Source: Synechococcus sp. BIOS-E4-1
GTDB taxonomy: Bacteria; Cyanobacteriota; Cyanobacteriia; PCC-6307; Cyanobiaceae
Length of the DNA: 64,000 nt
Direction: 5' to 3'
Assembly (NCBI RefSeq): GCF_014279995.1
Contig: NZ_CP047935.1
Span: 2,129,494-2,193,493 of the forward strand
Under the pieces are notes generated by a model. It worked only from the letters and a program-made list of their open reading frames with translations. It was not told where the DNA came from and did no database searches. Shown here piece after piece: positions 45,094 to 55,201 of this stretch (position 1 is the first letter of the stretch; every line of letters begins with the position of its first letter). Position numbers and translations under genes: made by a program.

Positions 45094-46611
45094 TTGGAGA
45101 GCCTGATCAGACCTTTGCCACTGCGCCTCACTAACAGCCTGAGCAATCGCACCGAAAACTTCGAACCGCTGGAGGCCGGCAAAGCGACGATCTACTGCTG
45201 TGGAGTCACCGTTTACGACCTCTGCCATCTTGGGCATGCGCGCAGTTACATCAACTGGGATGTATTACGGCGTTATCTCATCTGGCGTGATTACGCCGTT
45301 ACCTTCGTGCAGAACTACACAGATATCGACGACAAAATATTAAATAAAGCCAACTCCGAAGGATCAACAATGGAGGAGGTTAGCAAAAAAAATATTAAAG
45401 CCTTTGAAATCGACATGGCTCGACTAAACATTCTGCCTGCAGACAAAATGCCACGGGCAACATGTTGCATCCCGGGCATTCAAACTCTGATTGGCGAACT
45501 TGAAACCAAAGGAGCGGCCTACAGTTCTGACGGTGACGTGTATTTCGATATTTCCAAAGCAAAGAATTATGGGCAACTCAGTGGAAGGGATCCCAACGAG
45601 CAGCAACAGGGTGCCAGTGGCCGCATGAAGGAAGGAGAAGAAGAACGCAAGCGACATCCCTTTGATTTCGCTCTCTGGAAAAAAACCAAAGACGGAGAAC
45701 CAGGCTGGGAATCACCCTGGGGACGAGGACGACCCGGCTGGCACATCGAATGCTCCGCCATGGTTCGCGAAGAATTCGGCACCACAATTGATATCCATCT
45801 CGGCGGAGGTGATCTTGTCTTTCCGCACCATGAAAATGAAATTGCACAGTCAGAAACAGCCAATGAAGCTCAGCTAGCCCGGGTTTGGATGCACAACGGC
45901 ATGGTGAATGTCGGCGGCACGAAAATGTCGAAGTCGCTCGGCAACTTCACAACCATCCGCGCGCTGCTCGACAGCGGCGTTTCAGCGATGACTCTGAGAC
46001 TCTTTGTGCTCCAGGCGCACTATCGCAAGCCACTCGATTTCACTGCGGAAGCTCTGGAGGCGGCAAGCACGGGATGGAAAGGCCTTAATGCTGCTCTTGG
46101 CCTTGGCAGTCAATGCTCGGATCAGCTGGGCTGGCCCGGAGCAGAAGCGCTTCCATCCGGTGCCATGCATGCACAGAACTTGGCAGTGGATGAGGTCTTA
46201 AGTGCTGCGCGCGACCGCTTCACCGAGGCCATGGATCAGGACCTCAACAGCTCAGGAGGTCTCGCGGTGCTGTTTGAGCTGGCCAAACCGCTGAAGTCGC
46301 TGGCCAACCGACTGGAACGTGGAGAACCAGTGAGCGAGCGCGATGAGCTGAAGACCATGCATCAGCGCTGGCTGTTGCTGCGTGAGCTCGCAGCAGTGCT
46401 GGGACTGCTCTACGAGCCGCTGAAAGCCATGGAGGGATCCGATGCGGCATCAAACGACAGCGCCGCCGTCGAAGCGGCGATCGCTGCCCGCAAAGCGGCT
46501 AAACAGGCCAAGGATTTTGCTGAAGCCGACCGAATCCGAGCAGAACTCACTGGTCAGGGGATTGAATTGATCGACAAGCCTGGAGGCATCACCGAGTGGC
46601 GTCGCTGTTGA
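45094..46611 (+). CDS. cysS: Cysteinyl-tRNA synthetase
   Basis: Charges tRNA-Cys. The HIGH element is HLGHARS, the KMSKS loop is TKMSKSLGN, and the zinc ligands appear as Cys in IYCCGVTVY, Cys in WHIECSAM and His in VFPHHENE. The anticodon-binding helical domain follows. The start is uncertain: TTG at 45094 or TTG at 45115; neither ATG nor GTG is available before the conserved LRLTN. A patch of AT-rich codons at about 45320-45420 ([10 protein letters not shown]) contrasts with the rest. Confidence 0.93.
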   Translation: MESLIRPLPLRLTNSLSNRTENFEPLEAGKATIYCCGVTVYDLCHLGHARSYINWDVLRRYLIWRDYAVTFVQNYTDIDDKILNKANSEGSTMEEVSKKNIKAFEIDMARLNILPADKMPRATCCIPGIQTLIGELETKGAAYSSDGDVYFDISKAKNYGQLSGRDPNEQQQGASGRMKEGEEERKRHPFDFALWKKTKDGEPGWESPWGRGRPGWHIECSAMVREEFGTTIDIHLGGGDLVFPHHENEIAQSETANEAQLARVWMHNGMVNVGGTKMSKSLGNFTTIRALLDSGVSAMTLRLFVLQAHYRKPLDFTAEALEAASTGWKGLNAALGLGSQCSDQLGWPGAEALPSGAMHAQNLAVDEVLSAARDRFTEAMDQDLNSSGGLAVLFELAKPLKSLANRLERGEPVSERDELKTMHQRWLLLRELAAVLGLLYEPLKAMEGSDAASNDSAAVEAAIAARKAAKQAKDFAEADRIRAELTGQGIELIDKPGGITEWRRC

Positions 46612-46866
46612 TCAGCGCTCTTTTGAAGCCATCATCGCTTCGATCTTGCGGATTCGCGCCAGAGTGGTGGTCCAGACCTCAAGCCTGAAGCGCTGTTCGG
46701 CCAGGGTGGGTTCAGCAGGGTCAGCAGCATCGACCCAGCTCTTGAGTTGTTCAAGCTTCGCCTCAGGGTCCTGCTTGGCCTCAAAGGCATCCCAGAGCTC
46801 CCGTTCAAGCCTGGCCCTTTCGATGAAATTCCAGCGCTTGAGCCAGAGCATCGTGATGGAGTGCAT
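46612..46866 (-). CDS. Small helical protein, unknown function
   Basis: An 84-residue, charged, helical product (FIERARLERELWDAFEAKQD and later RLEVWTTTLARIRKIEAM). It stops on the base directly after the cysS stop and has a plausible start at ATG 46866 or 46851. No family recognised, but composition and codon use suggest a real gene. Confidence 0.6.
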   Translation of the reverse strand: MHSITMLWLKRWNFIERARLERELWDAFEAKQDPEAKLEQLKSWVDAADPAEPTLAEQRFRLEVWTTTLARIRKIEAMMASKER

Positions 46867-46927
46867 TCAGGCACCTGTCTACCGGATTTCTGTGGCATGA
46901 GCCCTAGGGTTCGCCAGGACAGGTGTG

Positions 46928-47353
46928 ATGCCCATGGAACTGGAACCCGAGAGCCTGTCCAAAGCGATTCAGCTTTCAGTCGCTCCGGTGTTTCTGCTGG
47001 CAGGCATCGGTGCATTGATGAATGTGATCTCCGGTCGCCTCGCGAGGATTGTTGACAATGCGCGCAAAACCAAAACAAGCCTCGATGCCGGCGAGACGAT
47101 CGATGAACGAGAGCAGTGGACTTACCGCAGGCGCATGCAGCTCACGATCCGTGCAATCGAACTGCTCACTGCTGCAACCCTGCTGATCTCAGCTGTGGTT
47201 GTTGTGATGTTCTTCAGCGTGATCAGCCGCATCAACCTCACACTTGTGGTGGTTCCCCTGTTCATCTCGGCGATGCTGTTGGTGATGTCGGCTTCGATCT
47301 GTTTTCTGCGAGAGGTGCGCATGGCCTCCGTCCACATCAATCGACTGTTCTGA
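46928..47353 (+). CDS. DUF2721 membrane protein
   Basis: About 141 residues with three membrane helices. The segment PVFLLAGIGALMNVISGRLA and the RIVDNARKTK cytoplasmic loop match the DUF2721 family, widespread and uncharacterised. ATG 46928 or 46934 may be used; a GTG at 46925 precedes them. Confidence 0.82.
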   Translation: MPMELEPESLSKAIQLSVAPVFLLAGIGALMNVISGRLARIVDNARKTKTSLDAGETIDEREQWTYRRRMQLTIRAIELLTAATLLISAVVVVMFFSVISRINLTLVVVPLFISAMLLVMSASICFLREVRMASVHINRLF

Positions 47354-47388
47354 AAAGGCTGGAACGAATCAAAGCCTGGTGCTCAGCC

Positions 47389-48729
47389 TTAACCAGTCCA
47401 GTTGCGGATCAGATCCACCACGCTGATCAAAAGACCGACAGCGATCACAACCGGTGAAATCCAGCGCAGAAAAAACAGGATCAGACCGCTGGTGGATGAT
47501 TGAGTGACTGAGCTGTCTTTGAGGTCATCGAGGAAGGTCTGGGGCACAACCCATCCCATCAACACAGCAATCAGCAATCCACCGGCGATGAGCAGCACAC
47601 CACCGAACAGAGCATCCATCGCCCCAAGCACCTGGAGATTCGTGGCGGCAGGAAGACCCAGCACAAAAATCACAGCAGAGCTGATCCAGGTCGCCTTGCT
47701 CCGGCTCCAGTTGCAGCGATCCATCAGCGACGCCACCGGGACCTCCAGCAGCGACACCGACGACGTGATCGCAGCGAGGTAGGCCAGGAAGAAAAAAGCC
47801 ACAGCCACGATTCGGCCAGTCGCACCGATGGATGCCAGTCCTGTTGGCAGAGCGAGAAAAATCGTGCCGATTGTGGACTCACTGACGGCATCCCCCAGCC
47901 CGAAGCTGATCACCACTGGGAATGTGAGCATGCCCGCCAGAAGACCCACCGCGGTGTCCAGCCCCACCACTGAGACAGCTTCCTGAGGAACGGGAGCCTT
48001 GCGGTTGAGATAAGCCGAATACGCCATGATCGAACCGATGCCGGTGCCAATCGAGAAGAAGGCCTGACTGAAGGCATTGCGGATGGTGGTGATGTTCATC
48101 AGTTCCCTGCCATCCCAGCGCAGCAGGAAGGTCCTGTAACCATCCATGGCTCCAGGCAGCGTGCTGGCCCAGATCGCAAGGGCCACCAACAGCAGAAAGA
48201 GAAGCGGTAGTGCCCAGCGCGACAGTCGTTCGATACCGGCCTGCACCCCTGCCGACACCACGAGAGCAGTCAGCAGCAGGCTGACGGCCTGCCCAGCCAA
48301 CGCACTGTTGCCGCCACTGATGCCGTCGAAAAACAGCTGGGCGCCCTCCATGTTCTGGGGAAGCCCCACATTGAGGGCATGGATCAGGGTCTGAGCGGTC
48401 CAGCCCATCAGCACGGCATAGAAGGCCAGGATTCCGCAGGAGGCGACCACGAACAACCAACCCATCGGTTGCCAGTCGCGGCCAGCCGCCTGGGCCGGAG
48501 CCAGCAGGGGGCTGCGACCGGTGTTGCGACCCAGCACCATCTCAGCCACAAGCACCGGTAAACAGATGACCGCAACGATCAATACGTAGAGAAGAACAAA
48601 ACTGCCTCCTCCTCCCTGGGAGGCCCTGTAGGCGAATCCCCAGAGATTGCCCAGGCCCACTGCACTGCCCGCTGCCGCCAGGACAAATCCCAGCCCCGAC
48701 CCCCAGTGCTCCTTCTGCGCTGCCGCCAT
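47389..48729 (-). CDS. Sodium-dependent (NSS family) transporter
   Basis: A 446-residue, multi-helix neurotransmitter:sodium symporter homologue. Helix 1 carries GSAVGLGNLWGFAYRASQGG. In LeuT-type members the fifth-to-seventh position after GN is usually W-(R/K)-F-P, whose Arg forms the outer gate; here it is Gly followed by Phe-Ala. The start at 48729 (MAAAQKEHWGSGLG) matches the family; a longer frame upstream runs into the dxr start. Probably amino-acid uptake, substrate not predictable. Confidence 0.88.
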   Translation of the reverse strand: MAAAQKEHWGSGLGFVLAAAGSAVGLGNLWGFAYRASQGGGGSFVLLYVLIVAVICLPVLVAEMVLGRNTGRSPLLAPAQAAGRDWQPMGWLFVVASCGILAFYAVLMGWTAQTLIHALNVGLPQNMEGAQLFFDGISGGNSALAGQAVSLLLTALVVSAGVQAGIERLSRWALPLLFLLLVALAIWASTLPGAMDGYRTFLLRWDGRELMNITTIRNAFSQAFFSIGTGIGSIMAYSAYLNRKAPVPQEAVSVVGLDTAVGLLAGMLTFPVVISFGLGDAVSESTIGTIFLALPTGLASIGATGRIVAVAFFFLAYLAAITSSVSLLEVPVASLMDRCNWSRSKATWISSAVIFVLGLPAATNLQVLGAMDALFGGVLLIAGGLLIAVLMGWVVPQTFLDDLKDSSVTQSSTSGLILFFLRWISPVVIAVGLLISVVDLIRNWTG

Positions 48730-48811
48730 GACCGTGAACACAGTGCGTTGGCCGAAGTTTGCCAGGGCCTGGAATTGAAGTGGGAGGATGGTTGCAACTG
48801 CCAGGATCCGC

Positions 48812-50065
48812 GTGAAAGCCATCAGCGTGCTGGGCTCCACCGGCTCAATTGGTACTCAAACTCTCGAAATCGTTCAGGACTTCCCGGACCAGTTCCGTGT
48901 GGTAGCGCTGACAGCCGGTCGCAACCTGCCCCTGCTCGTGGAGCAGATCCAGCGACACAGCCCCGAGGTGGTGGCCCTTGCTGATGACTCTCTGCTCAAG
49001 GGACTGGAGGAACGGCTGAACTCGCTCCCCGCAGATCAACAGCCTCAGCGGCAACCGGAACTGGTGGGAGGTCCCGGAGGTCTGAACGTTGCGGCCTCCT
49101 GGGACACGGCAGACCTGGTGGTGACAGGCATTGTCGGCTGTGCAGGCCTGCTTCCAACCCTGGCGGCCATCCGGGCCGGCAAGGACCTGGCACTGGCCAA
49201 CAAGGAAACCCTGATCGCGGCAGGGCCTGTTGTGCTGCCGGAACTCAAGAAAAGCGGCAGCCGGCTCCTGCCAGCTGATTCGGAACACTCCGCCATCTTC
49301 CAGTGCCTGCAGGGCACACCCTGGGCCGACAATGCCCGTCTTTCCACGGGTGTTCCGACTCCGGGCCTACGCAGGATCCAGCTCACGGCCTCAGGTGGTG
49401 CCTTCCGGGACTGGGCCGCCGCCGATCTGGAGAAAGCCTCAGTAGCCGATGCCACCTCCCATCCCAACTGGAGCATGGGCAGAAAGATCACCGTTGACTC
49501 AGCTTCGCTGATGAACAAAGGGCTTGAGGTGATCGAAGCCCACTATCTGTTCGGGCTCGACTACGACCACATCGAAATCGTCATTCACCCGCAGAGCATC
49601 ATTCACTCGATGATCGAGCTGGCTGACTCCTCGGTCCTGGCGCAGCTGGGATGGCCCGACATGAAGCTGCCGATCCTCTACTGCATGAGTTGGCCTTCAC
49701 GGCTGGAGACCCCCTGGCGTCGCCTCAATCTCACCGAAGTCGGGCAACTCACCTTCAACGAACCTGATCCCGCTAAATACCCCTGCATGCAACTGGCCTA
49801 CGCCGCCGGCAGGGCCGGCGGAACCATGCCGGCTGTGCTCAATGCCGCGAATGAAGAAGCGGTGGCCCAGTTTCTGGAAGAGCGGATTCATTTCCTCGAC
49901 ATTCCCGACCTGATCGAAACAGTCTGCGAGCGCCACCAATCCGACCGGACCGACCAGCCGCAACTGGATGATGTGCTGGCTGTGGATCAGTGGGCCCGTA
50001 TCGCCGTGCGCGAACAGGTTGATCGGGGCACACGCCGTCTACCGCTCACTGCCATGGCGGCGTGA
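48812..50065 (+). CDS. dxr: 1-deoxy-D-xylulose 5-phosphate reductoisomerase
   Basis: Catalyses the first committed step of the MEP pathway to isoprenoids (chlorophyll tails, carotenoids, quinones). The N-terminal [18 protein letters not shown] binds [15 protein letters not shown] and [10 protein letters not shown] are the metal and substrate motifs. The GTG at 48812 gives MKAISVLGS and fits the family better than the ATG at 48788. It is divergent from the NSS gene and overlaps the ferredoxin gene at its end (GTGA). Confidence 0.96.
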   Translation: MKAISVLGSTGSIGTQTLEIVQDFPDQFRVVALTAGRNLPLLVEQIQRHSPEVVALADDSLLKGLEERLNSLPADQQPQRQPELVGGPGGLNVAASWDTADLVVTGIVGCAGLLPTLAAIRAGKDLALANKETLIAAGPVVLPELKKSGSRLLPADSEHSAIFQCLQGTPWADNARLSTGVPTPGLRRIQLTASGGAFRDWAAADLEKASVADATSHPNWSMGRKITVDSASLMNKGLEVIEAHYLFGLDYDHIEIVIHPQSIIHSMIELADSSVLAQLGWPDMKLPILYCMSWPSRLETPWRRLNLTEVGQLTFNEPDPAKYPCMQLAYAAGRAGGTMPAVLNAANEEAVAQFLEERIHFLDIPDLIETVCERHQSDRTDQPQLDDVLAVDQWARIAVREQVDRGTRRLPLTAMAA

Positions 50066-50406
50066 TCAGTCACCACCTGCTGCTCTGTGCAACGGCCACC
50101 AAGGCCAAATGCTGTGATCCGACGCTGGGCGCAGCCAGCTGGGAGGCATTGAAACTTGGCGTGCGAGAACTGGCACTGGAGAAACCGGACAGGCCGGAGG
50201 GCGTTGTTCTGCGCAGCAAGGCTGACTGCCTGAGATCCTGTGATCAACAGGGTCCTGTGCTGCTGATCTGGCCTGATGGAATTTGGTACGGCGGTGTCAC
50301 ACCCGAACGGATCAGACGCATCCTCGAAGAGCATGTGATCGGTGGCCGTCCCTGTGAAGACTGGGTGATCCGCCGGAGCCCATTCAGCGATCGACATCAG
50401 CGCTGA
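50062..50406 (+). CDS. Thioredoxin-like [2Fe-2S] ferredoxin
   Basis: A 114-residue protein with a Cys cluster ([14 protein letters not shown]) and a second pair ([20 protein letters not shown]). These are spaced as in thioredoxin-fold 2Fe-2S ferredoxins, with the usual [18 protein letters not shown]-terminus. GTG at 50062 overlaps the dxr stop, so it may feed electrons to an enzyme of the same pathway, an attractive but untested inference because MEP enzymes IspG/IspH need reductant. Confidence 0.82.
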   Translation: MISHHLLLCATATKAKCCDPTLGAASWEALKLGVRELALEKPDRPEGVVLRSKADCLRSCDQQGPVLLIWPDGIWYGGVTPERIRRILEEHVIGGRPCEDWVIRRSPFSDRHQR

Positions 50407-51544
50407 GTTGGCTCAGCCAGGCTGAAGCCACACGATCGGACCAGCATCCGCTCTCCAGGCTGTCGCCGGGAGCGTGGAAGCCGTTATGTCCGCCTCTCTC
50501 AGTGAGAAGGACAGATACAGGCTCACGCTGAGCAGCCGGCTGCGAGGTGAGGGCTGAAAGCAAACGCCCGGCTGCATCAGCTGGCACCCAGGGATCATCG
50601 AGAGCCTGAAGCAGCAGGGTGGGCGGCAACGAACGGCGGTCATCGATCAGAAACGGCAAAGGAGATGCCCGTGAGTAGTAGGCATCCACAGAATCGAACC
50701 CCCAGCGGGGAGCCGTGACCGCTGCATCAAAGGCGCGGATCGACCGCGGAGGGGTTTGGGTCAGCGATTCATCCTCCTGCGGGCTCACGCCGAAGGGGTC
50801 TGCCAGTGTTTGTCTTACCAGGCGTTGCAGCAGCCATCGCTGGTACACACGGTTGCGCGGTCGTTCGATCGAGGCACTGCAGGCCGCCAGATCCAGGGGG
50901 CTGCTGGCACAGAACAATCCATCGAGCACCAACTGGTCAGAGGGAAGGCCGGCTTTAGCCCTCTGCTCAGGGCTGGCCAGGCAACCATTGAGCAGCATCG
51001 TGCCGCCTAGAGAAACCCCAGCACCGAACAGGGGCAAGACAGAAGTGGATGGGGCCAGCTGCCGGCAAAGCTCACGGGCACGCGCGACTGCTGGCAGCAG
51101 ATCGCTGTTGCAGGCAGCGGCGTAGGTGCCACCGGCCAGATCTCTACCGGGGTCCGCTCCCCGCAGATTGAGCCTCAGCACCGCAAACCCCTGCCTCTGC
51201 AGGGTGAGGCCCAGACGGCGTAGGCCCTCCCGACGGCTGGAACCCCCTAGACCATGAAGGGCCAGAACAAGCGCTCTTGGGGTGACGGGATCACCCGCAG
51301 ATGTGGGCAGGGGACGATCCAGAAAGGCCAGCAACTCCCCGGCTGCTGCTGCGCCACTGGTCAGGGCAGGCACAGCAATCCGAATCGGCTCTCCCTGGTC
51401 CTCGGGCAAAGGTACCGGCCTAATCGTGTCGCGCAGGGTTTGCAGGTCGCCGCCGACCCATGGCCAGCGCTGTTGATACGTGACAACCCCCAGCTGCCCG
51501 AGCAACTGGGGGTTGTGCTGAAGGCGGGAATGGAAACCCATCAA
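50384..51544 (-). CDS. YheT-type alpha/beta hydrolase
   Basis: A 386-residue hydrolase with LALHGLGGSSRREGL and a nucleophile elbow LFGAGVSLGGTMLL. A C-terminal His in ERGGHNGFHAPG completes the triad. Members of the YheT/COG0429 group act on esters or small lipids. The 5' coding region contains a 10-bp perfect hairpin. The gene lies 22 bases after the pntB stop, on the same strand, so it may be transcribed with the pnt genes. Its 3' end overlaps the ferredoxin gene by 23 bases. Confidence 0.85.
   Translation of the reverse strand: MMGFHSRLQHNPQLLGQLGVVTYQQRWPWVGGDLQTLRDTIRPVPLPEDQGEPIRIAVPALTSGAAAAGELLAFLDRPLPTSAGDPVTPRALVLALHGLGGSSRREGLRRLGLTLQRQGFAVLRLNLRGADPGRDLAGGTYAAACNSDLLPAVARARELCRQLAPSTSVLPLFGAGVSLGGTMLLNGCLASPEQRAKAGLPSDQLVLDGLFCASSPLDLAACSASIERPRNRVYQRWLLQRLVRQTLADPFGVSPQEDESLTQTPPRSIRAFDAAVTAPRWGFDSVDAYYSRASPLPFLIDDRRSLPPTLLLQALDDPWVPADAAGRLLSALTSQPAAQREPVSVLLTERGGHNGFHAPGDSLESGCWSDRVASAWLSQLSADVDR
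51484..51515 (-). promoter_or_regulatory. Strong hairpin inside the hydrolase 5' coding region
   Basis: CAACCCCCAG (51484-51493) and CTGGGGGTTG (51506-51515) are perfectly complementary, and three further pairs extend inward after one mismatch. It begins about 30 bases after the start codon and about 50 bases after the pntB stop. No U tract follows. It could reduce hydrolase translation or stabilise the upstream mRNA end. Confidence 0.5.
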
Positions 51545-51565
51545 AGGCCGTTCAGACCGATCTGA

Positions 51566-52987
51566 TCACTTCTTACCAACACCGAGCTCCTTCAGCTCAC
51601 CGAGCAGATCACCAAGAACTTTCTTGGCATCACCAAACACCATCGACGTGTTGGCCAGCTCAAAGAGATCGTTCTTGATCCCGGAATAACCAGCGCTCAT
51701 GCCGCGTTTCACGACAAAGACCGTGCGGGCCTGCTGCACATCAAGCACCGGCATGCCATAGAGAGGTGAGTCTGGGTCGTTCTTGGCCTGGGGATTGACG
51801 ACATCATTCGCCCCCAGCACCAGAACCACATCCGTGGCAGGGAAATCAGGATTGATGATGTCCATTTCCTTGAGCTGCTCGTAGGGCACATCAGCTTCCG
51901 CGAGCAACACATTCATATGACCCGGCATCCGCCCAGCCACGGGATGAATGGCGTAATCAACCTGAATCCCAGCGCCTTCCAAGGAACGGGTGACCTCCCT
52001 GAGCGTGTGCTGAGCCTGGGCCACCGCCAGCCCGTAGCCGGGCACAATCACCACCCGCTCAGCCGCTTCAAGGGTGAGCGCACACTCCTCAACGCTGCAG
52101 CTGGTGATGTTGGTGTATTCACCACCGCCACCGCCCGAGGAGGACCCGGCTCCCAGAGCTCCACCAAACAGCACCGAGACCAGTGAGCGATTCATGCCGT
52201 TGCACATCACCTGGGTGAGGATCAGACCAGCGGCGCCGACCATGGCACCCGCCACGATCAGAAGCTGGCTTCCCACAACAAAACCGGCTGCGGCTGCGGC
52301 CACACCTGAATAGCTGTTCAGCAGAGAGATCACAACAGGCATGTCTGCGCCGCCGATCGGCAGGGTGACGCCGATACCGAGCAAGCCTGAGGCGATCATC
52401 AACAACCACAACCCGGCCTGACTGCTGCCATCGGAAGCGATCAGCTTGATCGCAGCCACAAGACAAACAACGGCCAGAGCGATGTTCACCAGATGGCGGA
52501 TCTTGCTTTGCATCCAGGGAGGCGTTGAGAGCCAGCCCTGCAGCTTGGCCATCGCCACGATCGAGCCTGTGAAGGTGATGGAGCCAACAAAGACGGAGAT
52601 CACAATCGACACAACCGCCACGAGCGTGCCGTCATCGAGTGTTCCGGGGAACAGTGCCGCGGCCAGAGCCACCAACAGCGATGACATGCCGCCACAGCCG
52701 TTGAACAGCGCCACGGTTTCGGGCATGGAGGTCATGGGCACCCGCTGGGCTGTGATCGCACCCAGCACTCCACCGACAAGTGAGCCGACGATGATCCAGG
52801 ACCAGGCCTGTCCATCGAAGCTTGGGGTGCCCAGATAACTGATCAGAAGGCCAATGACAGCGAGTGCCATGGCAACCGCGGCGAGCTGATTGGCACTCCG
52901 CGCAGAGCGCACCTTGGAAAGACCTTTGATGCCGAGTGCCAGCAGCAGAACGGCAACGAGATCGATGGCGTAGTTCAGGAACTCCAT
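51566..52987 (-). CDS. pntB: NAD(P) transhydrogenase beta subunit
   Basis: PntB forms part of the proton channel and binds NADP(H). The first half has about eight membrane helices. The NADP domain carries the VPGYGLAVAQAQH and GANDVVNPQAKNDP segments. With PntA1 and PntA2 it makes the proton-pumping transhydrogenase that draws on the membrane gradient to form NADPH from NADH. It overlaps pntA2 by TGATG. The 473 residues are typical. Confidence 0.97.
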   Translation of the reverse strand: MEFLNYAIDLVAVLLLALGIKGLSKVRSARSANQLAAVAMALAVIGLLISYLGTPSFDGQAWSWIIVGSLVGGVLGAITAQRVPMTSMPETVALFNGCGGMSSLLVALAAALFPGTLDDGTLVAVVSIVISVFVGSITFTGSIVAMAKLQGWLSTPPWMQSKIRHLVNIALAVVCLVAAIKLIASDGSSQAGLWLLMIASGLLGIGVTLPIGGADMPVVISLLNSYSGVAAAAAGFVVGSQLLIVAGAMVGAAGLILTQVMCNGMNRSLVSVLFGGALGAGSSSGGGGGEYTNITSCSVEECALTLEAAERVVIVPGYGLAVAQAQHTLREVTRSLEGAGIQVDYAIHPVAGRMPGHMNVLLAEADVPYEQLKEMDIINPDFPATDVVLVLGANDVVNPQAKNDPDSPLYGMPVLDVQQARTVFVVKRGMSAGYSGIKNDLFELANTSMVFGDAKKVLGDLLGELKELGVGKK

Positions 52988-53331
52988 CAGCTGTTCTCCT
53001 TGCGGGCTGGCTTGCGGCTGAACATGGCGAGCATGCGGTCAGTGACCAGGAAGCCACCGATCACGTTGAAGAGGGCGAAGCCAAGCGAGACCGAGCCGAG
53101 AACCAGGAGTGGGGTGCTCCCATCCGCCTTGATGATCGCGGTGAGTGCGGCCAGCATCGTGATGCCGGAGATGGCATTGGCTCCGCTCATCAAGGGTGTG
53201 TGCAGCGTTGGGGGGACCTTGCCGATCAATTCGAAGCCGAGCAGGCTTCCGAGCAGCAGGACCCAGAGGGCATTCACCAGAGGTGGGGTTTGGGAGGCAG
53301 TGGCCGCACCCATGAGAACAAGGGAATCCAT
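52987..53331 (-). CDS. pntA2: NAD(P) transhydrogenase alpha subunit part 2
   Basis: A 114-residue membrane subunit with three to four helices (VNALWVLLLGSLLGFELIGK, then SGANAISGITMLAALTAI). It corresponds to the membrane portion of the PntA chain split in cyanobacteria. ATG at 53331 is fixed by the TGATG overlap with pntA1; a longer upstream frame is not coding. Confidence 0.93.
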   Translation of the reverse strand: MDSLVLMGAATASQTPPLVNALWVLLLGSLLGFELIGKVPPTLHTPLMSGANAISGITMLAALTAIIKADGSTPLLVLGSVSLGFALFNVIGGFLVTDRMLAMFSRKPARKENS

Positions 53332-54470
53332 CAGTTGGCTCCAGGGGTGAGAACGTCTCCGCGGCGGATGGTGCCGTCCTGACTGATCAGGCATCCGGCG
53401 ATCAGCTCGTCCTCGCTGTCGAGAGTGAGCTGACCATCCTTCAGGGTCGGTTGAAGCAAAGCCAGCAAATTGCGGGCGTACATCGCACTGGCGTGATTGG
53501 GAACCGTGCAGGGCAGATCGTTGGCACCGATCAGCTTCACGCCATTGCGATCAATGGTCTCAGCGGGAACAGTGTCGGCGCAATTACCTCCCTGGGCAAC
53601 CGCCAAATCCACAACGACGGCTCCTGGACGCATGCGATCCAGCATGTCCTCACTGATCAGCCGTGGAGCACGACGACCTGGAACCTGAGCTGTGCAGATG
53701 GCCACATCCGCCTCCGCCAGCTGGTCGGAGAGCTGCTGGCGTTGCGCCGCGAGAAAAGCGTCGGAGGCCTGCTTCGCATAGCCTCCGGATTCCGCAGGCT
53801 TGTCCTCCATCTCAGGGGGATCGATGAAACGGGCTCCAAGCGATTCCACCTGTTCCTTTACAGCCGGGCGGATGTCGCTGACATAAACGACAGCACCAAG
53901 CCTCCTTGCCGTGGCAACCGCCTGCAGGCCGGCTACTCCGGCCCCAAGAATCACAACACGAGCCGGCTGCACGGTGCCGGCAGCCGTCATCAGCATCGGG
54001 AAATAACGGTCCAGTGCTGCCGAAGCAAGGAGCACCGACTTGTAGCCGGCGATGTTGGCCTGCGACGACAACGCATCGGCGGACTGAGCACGGCTGATGC
54101 GAGGAAGCAGTTCAAGGGCCATGGCCGAAAGACCCGACTTCTGCAGAGCCGCCGCCAGCTCAGCGTTCGCGTAGGGAGCAAGAAGACCCACCACCAGAGC
54201 TCCATGACGGAGCTGAGTGAGGGCATTCTCAGCGGGTGGCTGAACACAGAGCAAAACATCAGCCTGAGACCAGGCCGTGCTGTCCCCGTTGGGCACCAGT
54301 TCTGCTCCAGCCTCGGCATAGGCCTGATCCAGATAGCCGGATGTCTGTCCAGCACCCTTCTCAAGGATGACCCTGCAGCCGAGTGCAGTGAATTTCTTGA
54401 CGGTTTCCGGTGAGGCCGCAACGCGGGTTTCGCCCGCTGCGGTCTCCACCGGGATCAACAGTATGGGCAA
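53331..54470 (-). CDS. pntA1: NAD(P) transhydrogenase alpha subunit part 1
   Basis: The soluble NAD(H)-binding domain, 379 residues, related to alanine dehydrogenase. The nucleotide motif VILGAGVAGLQAVATARRLG and the RQQLSDQLAEADVAICTAQV segment identify it. The order pntA1-pntA2-pntB with one-base overlaps is a classical operon. Expression probably starts in the 120-bp gap to the divergent gene at 54594. Confidence 0.96.
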   Translation of the reverse strand: MPILLIPVETAAGETRVAASPETVKKFTALGCRVILEKGAGQTSGYLDQAYAEAGAELVPNGDSTAWSQADVLLCVQPPAENALTQLRHGALVVGLLAPYANAELAAALQKSGLSAMALELLPRISRAQSADALSSQANIAGYKSVLLASAALDRYFPMLMTAAGTVQPARVVILGAGVAGLQAVATARRLGAVVYVSDIRPAVKEQVESLGARFIDPPEMEDKPAESGGYAKQASDAFLAAQRQQLSDQLAEADVAICTAQVPGRRAPRLISEDMLDRMRPGAVVVDLAVAQGGNCADTVPAETIDRNGVKLIGANDLPCTVPNHASAMYARNLLALLQPTLKDGQLTLDSEDELIAGCLISQDGTIRRGDVLTPGAN

Positions 54471-54593
54471 GATCGTGATGCCGCCGACCCAGTCGAGATT
54501 ACGAGGTCACGGGTTGAGGGGCCTGCATCTTTCCTGAAGAAGCGGTTTGAGCTTCAAGCCTGTAGCTAGGGAGAGGGTCCTGTCTGCAAGAGC

Positions 54594-55172
54594 ATGGGAC
54601 TCACCGCAATCGAATGCCCTGATGGCGTCTGCCACAGCCACCACGGCGGTCATGCCGTGGACCGCATCACAATGGAACACCTCCTGGCTGAACACGGCCG
54701 TGAATGGTGCGAGCGCCTGGCGGAACGCATCTATGAAATGTCGGTGGACACGTTCTCCCAGACCGTGATGCCAAGCCTGCATGCAGCGGGCTGGCAGCGA
54801 CGTCATCTCGACTGGGAGTTCAAGCTCAGGGAACTGGATTCGGAGCCCGATCGCACCCTGGTGGACGGAATCATCAACGCCACCGAAAGCTTTCTGCGCA
54901 GCAGTGAGGTGCATCGCCTGTTCATCCAGGAGCTCGTCCAGGGGACGTTCGATGAAGCCTCAGACGACCATCTGCGTGCGGAAGCCGTGCGGCACTTGAT
55001 CGAGAAGGAGATCCTGACACTTCTGGAGAACAACAGAGCTGAACTGATGGATCGCCTGACAGCCAGAATCATCGAACCAGCAGGCGGTCAGGTTGATCGG
55101 GCTCAGAAGGCCGCTTCAGAGGGCTTGATAGAAGTGGAGCGGTTGCTCTGCAATCACACCGAATCACTCTGA
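54594..55172 (+). CDS. Conserved-looking helical protein, 192 residues
   Basis: An all-helical soluble protein rich in Glu and Arg (REWCERLAERIYEMSVDTFS, RHLIEKEILTLLENNRAELM), with an N-terminal Cys/His segment (CPDGVCHSHHGGH) that could bind a metal. No known fold or catalytic motif was recognised. ATG at 54594 begins after a 120-bp divergent spacer shared with pntA1. Confidence 0.6.
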   Translation: MGLTAIECPDGVCHSHHGGHAVDRITMEHLLAEHGREWCERLAERIYEMSVDTFSQTVMPSLHAAGWQRRHLDWEFKLRELDSEPDRTLVDGIINATESFLRSSEVHRLFIQELVQGTFDEASDDHLRAEAVRHLIEKEILTLLENNRAELMDRLTARIIEPAGGQVDRAQKAASEGLIEVERLLCNHTESL

Positions 55173-55201
55173 GGGCTTCGTTCAGATCTGGGCAAGGAGC
55201 T

